Shown: positions 11,331 through 19,427 of the stretch, piece by piece
Layout: each line of letters opens with the position of its first letter
Position numbering within the stretch: the stretch's first letter is position 1
Source: an uncultured Sphingomonas sp.
GTDB taxonomy: Bacteria; Pseudomonadota; Alphaproteobacteria; Sphingomonadales; Sphingomonadaceae
Assembly (NCBI GenBank): GCA_946886845.1
Contig: CAMPJH010000001.1
Span: forward strand, 1-56,149
Direction of reading: 5' to 3'
Length of the DNA stretch: 56,149 nt
Translations under genes and position numbers: made by a program
The notes under the pieces: model-generated
What the model saw: the letters and a program-made list of their open reading frames with translations, nothing else
Told to the model about the DNA's origin: nothing
The model's database searches: none

Positions 11331-12017
11331 ATGCATTCCGGACTTATCGACTATCTCGATTCGGTGAAGGCGCGCGATCCCGCCGCCCGGTCGCGCTTGG
11401 AGATCCTGATCTATCCCGGCGCCTGGGCGCTAGCCTTCCATCGCATCGCCCACTGGCTGTACGGCGGCAGGCTCTATCTGCTGGCGCGGATGGTCAACCA
11501 TCTCGCGCGGTTCCTGACGGCGATCGACATCCATCCGGGAGCGGTGATCGGCAAGCGCTTCTTCATCGACCACGGCTTCACGGTTATCGGCGAGACCGCC
11601 GAGATCGGCGACGACGTCACCATCTACCAATGCGTGACGCTGGGCGGGACCAACCCGACCGATGGCGTCGCCGGCAAGCGTCACCCGACGCTCCGCAGCA
11701 ACGTCGTCATCGGCTCTGGCGCCCAGGTGCTCGGGCCGATCGAGGTCGGCGAAGGCGCCAGGGTCGGCGCCAATGCCGTCGTCACCCGGGACGTGGCGGC
11801 GGGCGCTACCGTCATCGGCATCCCGGCCAAGACCGTGCCGGTCGGCGTCGATACCGCGCAGCCAAAGGAGTTTGTCCCCTACGGCACACCGTGCAGCGAA
11901 ATCGCCGATCCGATGCTCGCACGGCTCTGCGAGCTTGAGCGGGAAATCCGCGCCCTCCGCCAGCAAGTGAAGGAGCAAGCGGTCGAGCCCGCTCCGGCCA
12001 GGAGCAAGCGCGCTTGA
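11331..12017 (+). CDS. cysE: Serine O-acetyltransferase
   Basis: Acetylates serine with acetyl-CoA, the first step of cysteine synthesis. 228 residues: a short helical N-terminus, then a left-handed beta helix with hexapeptide repeats (IDIHPGAVIGKRFFIDHGFTVIGE, split over several coils; ETAEIGDDVTIYQCVTLGG; GARVGANAVVTRDV). Active-site His residues in IDHG and KRHPTL are present. The size suggests the shorter EpsC/SrpH-type form rather than the long enterobacterial CysE. ATG at 11331 was chosen over TTG at 11322. Placement divergent from oxyR fits the need for cysteine and thiols under peroxide stress (inference). Confidence 0.92.
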   Translation: MHSGLIDYLDSVKARDPAARSRLEILIYPGAWALAFHRIAHWLYGGRLYLLARMVNHLARFLTAIDIHPGAVIGKRFFIDHGFTVIGETAEIGDDVTIYQCVTLGGTNPTDGVAGKRHPTLRSNVVIGSGAQVLGPIEVGEGARVGANAVVTRDVAAGATVIGIPAKTVPVGVDTAQPKEFVPYGTPCSEIADPMLARLCELEREIRALRQQVKEQAVEPAPARSKRA

Positions 12018-12355
12018 GCGTGATTGCGCCGTTTCCGCACCCGCGGGACCGGCGCCCAATCGCCAGCTTCGACCGTGCCGAGCTGATGCGGATCATGGAT
12101 CTGTACGGCCGAATGGTCGCCGCCGGCCATTGGCGCGACTATGCGCTTGGCCACCATCCCCATTTCGCTGTGTTCGCCGCCTTTCGGCGCCATTCCGAGC
12201 GACCGGAGATCCGCATAGAAAAACGCCCCGAGCTTCGCTTGAAGCAGGGGGCGTTCGCATTGGTCGGCGAGCATGGAATGGTGCTCAAGCGGGGCGACGA
12301 CCTTCCTGGTGTCCTCGCCCCGCTCGAGCGCCGGTTCATGCGGCTGGTTGGCTGA
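12014..12355 (+). CDS. DUF2794 family protein
   Basis: 113 residues matching the alphaproteobacterial DUF2794 family as I remember it: FDRAELMRIMDLYGRMVAAGHWRDYA early, then AVFAAFRR and the RIEKRPELRLKQGAF block, with a final ERRF segment. Function is unknown. It overlaps the cysE stop: the TTG at 12014 has AGGAG nine nucleotides upstream and is preferred; a GTG at 12020 is the alternative. Likely cotranscribed with cysE. Its last 20 bp overlap the convergent membrane-protein gene. Confidence 0.8.
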   Translation: MSVIAPFPHPRDRRPIASFDRAELMRIMDLYGRMVAAGHWRDYALGHHPHFAVFAAFRRHSERPEIRIEKRPELRLKQGAFALVGEHGMVLKRGDDLPGVLAPLERRFMRLVG

Positions 12356-13445
12356 CCAAAGCCGCGCGATCCAGGACCGGCAGCCTTGCGCGAAGGCCCT
12401 CCGGAAGCGGCCGAACGACTAGCTCGCGCGCCTGGTGCCAGAAGGCCGACAGCAGCAGCAGCGACGATCCGATCACCAACGCCGTCAAGGCGAAGTTGAG
12501 CTCGATCGCTCCGAACTGCTTGAACAGCTCGTTGAGCGCGAACAGCACGTAAGCCAGCGCCGAGACCAGCAGCGCGCGGCGATCGATCGCCAGCGCCGTC
12601 AGCCCGATGATCACGTAAAGCAGGATCACCACCAGCCCTTCGCCGATCGTTGCCGTGCCGTCGTTCAGGCCGAGCAAGGTGAAGACCGGGTGGATGATCA
12701 TCGGCGCCGCCAACAGGTGCAGCCAGAAGGCGACGTCGGAGCGCCGGGTCACCCGCGCCGGGTCCGACGAATCCCACCGCATCGCGAACAGGAAGATCGC
12801 GACTCCAAGCACGAGCACGAAGCTTAGGATGACGTTCTGCGACTGCTCGACATTCTGGCCGAGGGCGGCGAGCAGCAGCCCGACGGCGATGGCGGCAACG
12901 GCAGCGGCGCCCGCAGCGATGGTAATCGGGACATGGAATCGCTTCCAGTGGAGCCAGGCGCCGCCGGCGGCGACCAGCCCGGAAACGGCGGCAAGAACGC
13001 CCGCCATCTGCTCGTTGTTCTCGACCCTGTCAGGGCCGATCGCGGCGATCAGAGCGAAAGCGGTGGTGGCGAAAAGCGAGCCGACGAACGCCAGCAGGAG
13101 CAGGATGGACGGCAGCGCCATGCGGCGCTTGGCGGTGAAGAACATGGCCAGGCCCCAGCTGGTCGCGGCCACCGCCGCAGGCGCCAGGAACGATGGCCCG
13201 TCGCCTTCGACCGCGGTTCCCATCGCCGCCCCGATCGACTGGCCGATCCAGCCGACCGCGACCAGCAGGATCACGGCGGCGATCGAGACGAAGATGTCGT
13301 TAAAGCCGGTGATTAGCCGGAATTGCTCTTCGTCGACCGCCGGCAGCGAACGCTGGGCCTCGATGAAGTTGCGAAGCGATGTGGCGGATTCGGCGCTGAG
13401 CGCACCCGCGGCGACCGCTTCGTCGAGATCGTTCTGACTGTACAT
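12336..13445 (-). CDS. Polytopic membrane protein, DUF2157-like
   Basis: 369 residues: a soluble N-terminal region of about 50 residues (MYSQNDLDEAVAAGALS to FRLITGFNDIFVS), then about ten hydrophobic helices. The layout resembles DUF2157-type membrane proteins of unknown function; the assignment is from general resemblance. ATG at 13445 follows AAGGGGTGC on the minus strand; a TTG at 13454 is an unlikely alternative. A good sigma70-like promoter lies upstream, overlapped by a 20-bp operator-like motif also found before the serine hydrolase gene at 29168-30826. The 3' end overlaps DUF2794 by 20 bp. Confidence 0.7.
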   Translation of the reverse strand: MYSQNDLDEAVAAGALSAESATSLRNFIEAQRSLPAVDEEQFRLITGFNDIFVSIAAVILLVAVGWIGQSIGAAMGTAVEGDGPSFLAPAAVAATSWGLAMFFTAKRRMALPSILLLLAFVGSLFATTAFALIAAIGPDRVENNEQMAGVLAAVSGLVAAGGAWLHWKRFHVPITIAAGAAAVAAIAVGLLLAALGQNVEQSQNVILSFVLVLGVAIFLFAMRWDSSDPARVTRRSDVAFWLHLLAAPMIIHPVFTLLGLNDGTATIGEGLVVILLYVIIGLTALAIDRRALLVSALAYVLFALNELFKQFGAIELNFALTALVIGSSLLLLSAFWHQARELVVRPLPEGLRARLPVLDRAALVSQPAA

Positions 13446-13468
13446 GAGAAGCACCCCTTCCAGGGCGC

Positions 13469-13497
13469 AAACTATCGCGGCTGTATTAGTGTGTCAA
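13469..13497 (-). promoter_or_regulatory. Sigma70-like promoter of the DUF2157-like gene
   Basis: On the minus strand TTGACA (13497-13492) and TAGTTT (13474-13469) are separated by 17 nt. The -35 is consensus. It lies 24 bases before the start codon. Confidence 0.6.
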
Positions 13498-13501
13498 TAC
13501 A
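13482..13501. promoter_or_regulatory. Operator-like inverted repeat TGTATTAGTGTGTCAATACA
   Basis: TGTATT and AATACA are inverted ends of a 20-bp element covering the -35 box. A similar 20-bp element (same first nine bases, same last four) overlaps another promoter at 30855-30874, suggesting one regulator for both. The protein that binds is not known. Confidence 0.5.
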
Positions 13502-13512
13502 CCGTGAGGGTT

Positions 13513-13557
13513 GGCCGGTGCCCCGACGGGGGAGTTGAGGACAACGGGGCACCGGCC
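13513..13557. repeat. Perfect 12-bp inverted repeat in the 232-bp gap before holC
   Basis: GGCCGGTGCCCC (13513-13524) and GGGGCACCGGCC (13546-13557) enclose 21 nt. The first CCCC could also pair with GGGG just inside the loop, giving two competing folds. No T tract follows on either strand. The rest of the gap (to 13677) has a GTAAAC/GTTTAC repeat and no convincing coding frame. Confidence 0.55.
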
Positions 13558-13677
13558 GGTGACGCCCTCCTGTCGCGCAAAATTCGGCTGCGCGAGGTAG
13601 GGGTAAACGTTTCGGCACCAGTTTACGACGAAGCGATTGTTGACGAGGGGCGGCCGCCGCTCCGGTATCCACAAGGT

Positions 13678-14136
13678 TTACGCGCGGGCACCTCGGCCGG
13701 ACGCTTTTTCAGTCCAGCGGCCACTTTCGCGCGCCCAATAATGGCGCTCGACACCTTCGCTTTCGCCAAGCGAGCGCCAGGCGGCACGGGCCTCTTCCAG
13801 GCTGTCCGCATCGAACAAGTAGAAAGCGCGGTGAAAGCCGAGCGCGGCGTCGCGCCATTTGCCGTCGGCGATCAGCAGGTTGCGGGCCCGGTTGGCAGGG
13901 TCGGTGGCGGTCGCGAGCAGGATCGGCTGGCGGGAATCTTCGCCGCTGCCGGCTAGGCCGTGGGGAACGAAGCTTGCCGCGCCCTGGTCCCACAGGATCC
14001 GGTCGAGCCGCGCCAGCAGCGCCTCGTCCTCGGCGACGACCAGCAGCCGCTCGTCCTGCTCGAGCAGCTTTTCGGCAAGGCTGGCGATGATCTGTTCGAC
14101 CGGCACCGAGCCAAGCTGGTAGAAGTCGACCCGCAC
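13678..14136 (-). CDS. holC: DNA polymerase III subunit chi
   Basis: Chi links the clamp loader to single-strand binding protein during replication. 152 residues. Seen: the MRVDFYQLGSVPVEQI start, LLEQDERLLVVAEDEALLARLDRILWD (the Rossmann-like core shared with HolC), and SFVPHGLAGSGEDSRQPILLAT. The start is GTG at 14136, 10 bp after the pepA stop. The pepA-holC order is widely conserved in proteobacteria and supports the call. Confidence 0.92.
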   Translation of the reverse strand: MRVDFYQLGSVPVEQIIASLAEKLLEQDERLLVVAEDEALLARLDRILWDQGAASFVPHGLAGSGEDSRQPILLATATDPANRARNLLIADGKWRDAALGFHRAFYLFDADSLEEARAAWRSLGESEGVERHYWARESGRWTEKASGRGARA

Positions 14137-14146
14137 CTATGCGGCC

Positions 14147-15613
14147 TTAGCTCTCGAGCGTGTCGGCCACATATTGGTCGAGCAGTCGAACCCCAAAGCC
14201 GGTCGCGCCCTTGTCGTAGGTGGTTCCGGCCTTATCGGCCCAGGCCATGCCGGCGATGTCGAGGTGCGCCCATTTGACGCCCTCGTCGACGAAGCGGTGG
14301 ATGAACTCGGCCGCTGTGATCGAGCCGCCCTCGCGCGGGCCGACGTTCTTGACGTCGGCGATCTGCGAATCGATCAGCCGGTCGAACGACTCGCCGAGCG
14401 GCATCCGCCACAGCTTGTCGCCACTTTCCCTGGCCGCCTCGAGCAAAGCATCGGCAAGCTTGTCGTCGGGCGTGAACAGGCCGCCGAATTCGTGACCGAG
14501 GCTGACCAGGATCGCGCCGGTCAGCGTTGCCAGGTCGATGATCGTCGTCGGCTTGTAGTTGCGCTGAACATAAGTCAGGGCGTCGGCGAGGACGAGGCGC
14601 CCCTCGGCGTCGGTGTTGATGACTTCGATCGTCTGGCCGGACATCGATGTGACGACGTCGCCCGGCCGCTGTGCATTGCCGCCCGGCATATTCTCGACCA
14701 GGCCGCAAATGCCGACGAGATTGGCCTTGGCCTTGCGCAACGCCAGCGCCTTGAAGGCGCCAACGACGGCGCCGGCTCCGCCCATGTCCCACTTCATCGC
14801 TTCCATTCCGGCGGCCGGCTTGATCGAAATTCCGCCGGTGTCGAAGGTCACGCCCTTGCCGACGAAGGCGACCGGTGGAACGCCCGGCTTGCCGCCATTC
14901 CAGCGCAACACGAGGAGTCTGGGCTCTCGAACCGAGCCCTGAGCGACCCCAAGCAGCGCGCCCATGCCGAGCTTTTTCATCTGCTCGCCGGTCAGCACCT
15001 CCATCTCGATTCCGAGCTTGGTGAGCTCGCGGCAGCGCTCGACGAAGCTTTCCGGATAGATGACATTGGCGGGCTCGGTGACCAGGCCGCGGGTCAGGTC
15101 CACCCCTTCGAGGACCGGCTGCCAGCGGTCGGTCCAGCGCTTGGCTGCGCCCTCGCCGCCGCCGACGATGGTGACCGTCTTCAGGGTCGGCTTCTGCTTC
15201 TCCTTGAGCTTCGTCCGATAGCGGTCGTAGCGCCATGACCGAAGCGCCGCGGCGAGCGCGACCCTGGCCGCCGCGTCGGCGTCGAAGTCGAGCCCAGTGA
15301 GGTCGATGACGGCCTCGGTCTCTCCCGATGTCAGAAGGCGCGCCGCCGCCGTTCCGCCAAGTTTCTCCGCCGCATCCGCCGGGCTTGTGTCGCTGCCAAT
15401 GCCGACCACAAGCAACCGCTGCGGCGATCCGCCAGCTTCGACGAACAGCTCCACGGCGCTTCCGGCATCGCCCTCGAACCGGTGGCGTTTGAGGGCGGCT
15501 TCGACCTTGGCCTTGTCGCCGAGCGAACCGGCCGCCGGCCGCTTGCCGCCCGCCGACGGGATCACAAGAGCGAAATCTCCAGCGGGCCGCGAGGCGGCGA
15601 ATGCAATCTTCAT
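14147..15613 (-). CDS. pepA: Leucyl aminopeptidase (M17)
   Basis: A cytosolic hexameric metallo-aminopeptidase that removes N-terminal Leu and other residues; in some bacteria PepA also binds DNA. 488 residues. The metal and catalytic motifs are intact: GKGVTFDTGGISIKP (metal Lys and Asp), MKWDMGGAGAV and NTDAEGRLVLADALTY. The ATG at 15613 begins MKIAFAASRP; the frame stays open far upstream against lptD, but that part has no peptidase features. First gene of a pepA-holC unit, divergent from lptD. Confidence 0.96.
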   Translation of the reverse strand: MKIAFAASRPAGDFALVIPSAGGKRPAAGSLGDKAKVEAALKRHRFEGDAGSAVELFVEAGGSPQRLLVVGIGSDTSPADAAEKLGGTAAARLLTSGETEAVIDLTGLDFDADAAARVALAAALRSWRYDRYRTKLKEKQKPTLKTVTIVGGGEGAAKRWTDRWQPVLEGVDLTRGLVTEPANVIYPESFVERCRELTKLGIEMEVLTGEQMKKLGMGALLGVAQGSVREPRLLVLRWNGGKPGVPPVAFVGKGVTFDTGGISIKPAAGMEAMKWDMGGAGAVVGAFKALALRKAKANLVGICGLVENMPGGNAQRPGDVVTSMSGQTIEVINTDAEGRLVLADALTYVQRNYKPTTIIDLATLTGAILVSLGHEFGGLFTPDDKLADALLEAARESGDKLWRMPLGESFDRLIDSQIADVKNVGPREGGSITAAEFIHRFVDEGVKWAHLDIAGMAWADKAGTTYDKGATGFGVRLLDQYVADTLES

Positions 15614-15674
15614 CGTCAGTCGTGTCCTTGGCAAAAATGTCGGGCTGAGGGTTGCGTGGGCCTTTAGGACGCGG

Positions 15675-15688
15675 TGCCAACATTGGCA
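15675..15688. promoter_or_regulatory. 14-bp palindrome between pepA and lptD
   Basis: TGCCAA-CA-TTGGCA is a perfect inverted repeat with a two-base centre, placed between the divergent genes. It overlaps a weak minus-strand promoter candidate for pepA (TTGCCA, 17 nt, TAAAGG). It has operator form but the regulator is unknown. Confidence 0.35.
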
Positions 15689-15781
15689 AAGGCGGGCCCG
15701 AGAAGGCGGATTGTCGGTTACGGGGCAAGGTGCGATAGGCCGGTCGAAAGCGAAAGCGGAAGCGGGTGGAAGACGAGCGCA

Positions 15782-17983
15782 GTGGCTAATCGGTTGATCT
15801 GGTGGACCGCCCTGCCCGTGCTGATCGGCCCCGCCGTGGCTGCGGCGCAGGAGGCGCCTGTGACCGAGGCTGCCGAGCCCGAGGCGATCGTCGAGTTCAG
15901 CGCCGACCAGGTCATCTATGACAGCGAGAACGATATCGTCTCCGCCGTGGGACGGATCCGGATGTCTCGCGAAGGCAATTACCTCGCCGCCGATCGGGTC
16001 GACTGGAATCGCAAAACCGGCGTGATCCGCGCCTCGGGCAACGTCGTCGTCGTCGACCCTCGCGGCGACAAGCTGGTCGGCGACAGCGTCGTGCTCACCG
16101 ATTCGCTGCGCGACGGCACGGTCGACAACCTGCTGGTCGTGCTGGAAAGCGGCGGCCGAATCGCCGCCGAGCGCGGCACTCGCGCCGACGGCGTCATCAC
16201 CCTGGAGAATGCCGCTTATTCTCCCTGCCCGGTGACGACCGAAGAGGGCTGCCCGAAGAATCCGAGCTGGATGATCACCGCCGCCCAAGTGATCGACGAC
16301 CCGGCCAACGGCCGGGTCCGATTCCGCGGCGGCCGGCTGCGGATCTTCGGCGTCGAGCTGCCGCTGCTGCCAGTCTTCAGCGTCGGTACCGACGGCGAAG
16401 GCGCCACCGGCTGGTTGGTCCCGGAGCTCAAGATTTCCCGGAACAACGGCTTCGAGGTCGCCCTGCCATATTACTGGCGGATCGCGCCCAACCGCGACCT
16501 GGCGCTGATCCCGCACGTCTACACCGGCACGTTGCCGGCGATGGAGGCGCGCTATCGCGAGCTGAACAGCCTCGGCGCGTTCCAGATTGGCGGCTTCCTT
16601 ACCTATGGCAAGGTCGACAATTTCGATCTCACTCCGAGCGAGGACGGCGACCGCCAGCTGCGCGGCTATTTCGAGGCCAATGGCAAATATCAGCTCGACC
16701 CGCTGTGGAGCGTCACCGGCGTCCTGAGATGGGCGAGCGACAAGACCGTCACCCGGCGGTACGACATCACTCGCGACGATCGCCTGCGCAACTTCATCAA
16801 TGCCGAGCGGATCAGCCCCAACAGCTACGTATCGATCGCCGGCTGGGCGTTTCAGGGCTTGCGGGTCGACGACGTCCAGAAGCAGATCCCGATCGCGCTT
16901 CCGGCAATCGACGCCCGCTTCAATCTCGAACCGCCGGTGCTCGGCGGAAAAGTCCAGCTGCAGGCCAATAGCCTCGCCATCCTTCGGATCGAGGGACAGG
17001 ACACCCAGCGGGCGTTCGCCAGCGCGCGCTGGGACCGACGCTGGCTGACCGCGATGGGCCAGCAGCTGACCCTCACCGCTTATGCCCGCGGCGACGTCTA
17101 TCACACCGAAGATGCAGCGGAGACCGTGGTGCCGATCTATCGCGGCACCGACGGCTGGCACACGCGCGGCATCGCCGCGCTTGCGGCCGACATGCAATGG
17201 CCGCTGATCGGGCCGCTGTTCGGCGGCCTCCAGCGGGTCGTTCCACGCGTCCAGATCGTCGCCACGCCACCGACCCCGAACCTGTCGATCCCCAACGAGG
17301 ACGCGCGCTCGGTCGACCTCGAGGACAGCAACCTGTTCGCCCTCAACCGCTTCCCGGGTTACGACCGCTGGGAGGATTCGTCGCGCGTGACCTATGGCCT
17401 GGAGTGGTTCTACGACCGCCCCAACCTGTCGATCAGCACGACGATCGGCCAGAGTTATCGGCTCAATCGCCGGCCGGGAATCTTTCCCGAAGGCACCGGC
17501 CTGACCGACCGATTGTCGGACATCGTCGGCCGAACCCGAGTCCGCTACGGTCGGTTCATCGACGTCACCCACCGCTACCGAGTCGACAAGGACAATTTCG
17601 CGGTCCGCCGCAACGAGGTCGACCTGACGATCGGCAGCGACCAGACCTATGCGCAGATCGGCTACCTGCGCCTCAACCGCGACATCAACCCGACGATCGA
17701 GGACCTGCGTGACCGAGAGGAGCTTCGACTCGCCGCACGGCTCAAGATCGGCCGTTATTGGTCGATCTTCGGAGCGACCGTGCTCGACCTCACCGACAAG
17801 GACGAGGACGCTTTCTCGCTGGCCGACGGCTGGGAGCCGGTGCGCAACCGCCTGGGCGTCGCCTATGAGGACGAATGCCTTGAGCTTGGCCTAACCTGGC
17901 GGCGCGACTATGAGCGCCTCGGGGAGTTCCGCAAGGGCAGCACCTTCGCGCTCCAGATAGCATTGAAGGGCCTCGGCCGCTAA
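15782..17983 (+). CDS. lptD: LPS-assembly protein LptD
   Basis: Outer-membrane beta-barrel that, with the LptE lipoprotein, inserts lipopolysaccharide into the outer leaflet. 733 residues. Seen: a signal peptide (LIWWTALPVLIGPAVAAA, cut before QE), an OstA/LptA-like N-terminal domain (VEFSADQVIYDSENDIVSA; GVIRASGNVVV), then a long barrel rich in Tyr/Arg strands. Cys pairs SPCPVTTEEGC in the N-terminal part and a single C-terminal Cys in EDECLELGL recall the disulfides of LptD. Start: GTG at 15782, preferred because it directly precedes the signal peptide; the frame is open from 15674. First gene of lptD-surA-pdxA-rsmA, a conserved proteobacterial order. Confidence 0.95.
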   Translation: MANRLIWWTALPVLIGPAVAAAQEAPVTEAAEPEAIVEFSADQVIYDSENDIVSAVGRIRMSREGNYLAADRVDWNRKTGVIRASGNVVVVDPRGDKLVGDSVVLTDSLRDGTVDNLLVVLESGGRIAAERGTRADGVITLENAAYSPCPVTTEEGCPKNPSWMITAAQVIDDPANGRVRFRGGRLRIFGVELPLLPVFSVGTDGEGATGWLVPELKISRNNGFEVALPYYWRIAPNRDLALIPHVYTGTLPAMEARYRELNSLGAFQIGGFLTYGKVDNFDLTPSEDGDRQLRGYFEANGKYQLDPLWSVTGVLRWASDKTVTRRYDITRDDRLRNFINAERISPNSYVSIAGWAFQGLRVDDVQKQIPIALPAIDARFNLEPPVLGGKVQLQANSLAILRIEGQDTQRAFASARWDRRWLTAMGQQLTLTAYARGDVYHTEDAAETVVPIYRGTDGWHTRGIAALAADMQWPLIGPLFGGLQRVVPRVQIVATPPTPNLSIPNEDARSVDLEDSNLFALNRFPGYDRWEDSSRVTYGLEWFYDRPNLSISTTIGQSYRLNRRPGIFPEGTGLTDRLSDIVGRTRVRYGRFIDVTHRYRVDKDNFAVRRNEVDLTIGSDQTYAQIGYLRLNRDINPTIEDLRDREELRLAARLKIGRYWSIFGATVLDLTDKDEDAFSLADGWEPVRNRLGVAYEDECLELGLTWRRDYERLGEFRKGSTFALQIALKGLGR

Positions 17984-18049
17984 GCTTGCGTTCAGCGGGC
18001 ACGGCTAAAGGCAAACTCGCGGATTTGTTTGGGCAATAAGGGAAAATTG

Positions 18050-19417
18050 GTGGTGGCAGTTTCTGAATTCCTCCGGACTCGCGGCCGGATGGGCATGATG
18101 GTCGTAGCGCTTGGAGCGGCGACCGCCGCGGTTGCCCAGACCGGTTCGGCACCGACTCCGGCGGCTGCGGCGCCCGGCAACCGGCCGCTCAATCTTCCCG
18201 AAAACCCGACGCTGTTCGGTTCGACCATGCCGTCGGTCGTCAAGGCGACGGCGATCGTCAACGGTGCGGTGATCACTCAGTCCGACATCGACCAGCGCCT
18301 GATGCTCCTGGCTATGTCGAGCGGCGGCAGAATACCCGCCGACCAGGTCGAGGAGCTGCGCCAGCAGGTGCTCCGCAATTTGATCGACGAAACCCTCCAG
18401 ATCCAGGCCGCCAAGGCGGACAAGATCACGGTCGCACCGGCCGACATCGACAAGACCGTCCTGCGAGTCGCCACACAGAACAAGCAGACCCCCGAGCAGC
18501 TCGCCGAGGTGCTCAGGGCGAGCGGCTCATCGATCAGGTCGATCCGCCGCCAGATCGAGGGTGAGCTCGCCTGGGGCCGGCTTCAGCAAAAGCGAATCGA
18601 AAGCGGAGTCAGCGTCGGCGACGACGAGGTGAAGGCTGTGCTCGACCGTCTCAATGCCGCCAAGGGGACGAACGAATATCGAGTCGGCGAAATCTATCTG
18701 TCGGCACCGGGCGGCAATGTCGCGCAGGCGACCACCGCCGCAAGCCAGATCATCGAGCAGATCAAGAATGGTGCCTCGTTCGCCGCTTACGCGCGCCAAT
18801 ATTCGGAAGCCTCGACGGCGGCGGTGGGCGGCGACCTCGGCTGGGTCCGGCCAGCCCAGCTGCCGCAGGCGATCGCCGCCGTGGTTCAGTCGATGCGGCC
18901 CGGTCAGCTCAGCGACCCGATTCCGGTCCCCGGCGGAGTTTCGATCATCGCCGTCCAGGACGAGCGCAAGGTCCTCGCGCCCGACCCGCGCAACGCCGTT
19001 CTCAGCCTGAAGCAGATTTCGGTGGCCTTTCCGGCGGGAACGTCCCGCCAGCAGGCCGAACCGCTTGTCGCCCGCTTTGGCGAGGCGGCGCGCAACGTCG
19101 CCGGTTGTGGTGGAGCGGAAAAGATTGCCGCCGACTTCAAGGCAGAGGTCGTGTCCAGCGACGACATCAAGCTGCGCGACCTTCCGCCAGCGCTGCAGGA
19201 GATCATGCTTCCGCTGCAGGTCGGGCAGGCGAGCCCGCCGTTCGGATCGATCGAGGAAGGCGTGCGCGTGCTCGTCCTGTGCGGCCGCGATGAAGTCGAT
19301 CCGACCGCGCCGAGCTTCGATCAGGTCTATGCGCAGCTCAACGAGGAGCGGGTCAACATGCGCGCCCGCCGCTACCTGCGCGATCTGCGGCGTGATGCGG
19401 TGATCGAATTCCGCTAG
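18050..19417 (+). CDS. surA: Periplasmic peptidyl-prolyl isomerase/chaperone SurA
   Basis: Chaperone for outer-membrane proteins, including LptD, whose gene is immediately upstream. 455 residues: a signal peptide (GMMVVALGAATAAVAQ), a low-complexity Ala/Pro linker, the SurA N-terminal domain (IVNGAVITQSDIDQRL; LRQQVLRNLIDETLQ), then a parvulin domain (YRVGEIYLSAP to SEASTAAVGGDLGWV and LPQAIAAVVQSMRPGQLSDPI), and a second, weaker parvulin-like part. Start GTG at 18050 has AAGGGAA six bases upstream; TTG at 18029 and GTG at 18053 are alternatives. pdxA follows after 10 bp. Confidence 0.93.
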   Translation: MVAVSEFLRTRGRMGMMVVALGAATAAVAQTGSAPTPAAAAPGNRPLNLPENPTLFGSTMPSVVKATAIVNGAVITQSDIDQRLMLLAMSSGGRIPADQVEELRQQVLRNLIDETLQIQAAKADKITVAPADIDKTVLRVATQNKQTPEQLAEVLRASGSSIRSIRRQIEGELAWGRLQQKRIESGVSVGDDEVKAVLDRLNAAKGTNEYRVGEIYLSAPGGNVAQATTAASQIIEQIKNGASFAAYARQYSEASTAAVGGDLGWVRPAQLPQAIAAVVQSMRPGQLSDPIPVPGGVSIIAVQDERKVLAPDPRNAVLSLKQISVAFPAGTSRQQAEPLVARFGEAARNVAGCGGAEKIAADFKAEVVSSDDIKLRDLPPALQEIMLPLQVGQASPPFGSIEEGVRVLVLCGRDEVDPTAPSFDQVYAQLNEERVNMRARRYLRDLRRDAVIEFR

Positions 19418-19427
19418 AGCGCCGCGG

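Noticed and set aside
13486..13674. A 62-codon minus-strand frame in the gap before holC
   Set aside because: TTG start, no ribosome site, no recognisable feature, and it spans the palindrome.
14147..17572. A 3.4-kb open frame on the minus strand running through pepA and across lptD
   Set aside because: Only the part from 15613 down is PepA. The rest is antisense to lptD, has low-complexity Asp/Arg/Ala composition and no domain; it is a product of high GC and codon bias.
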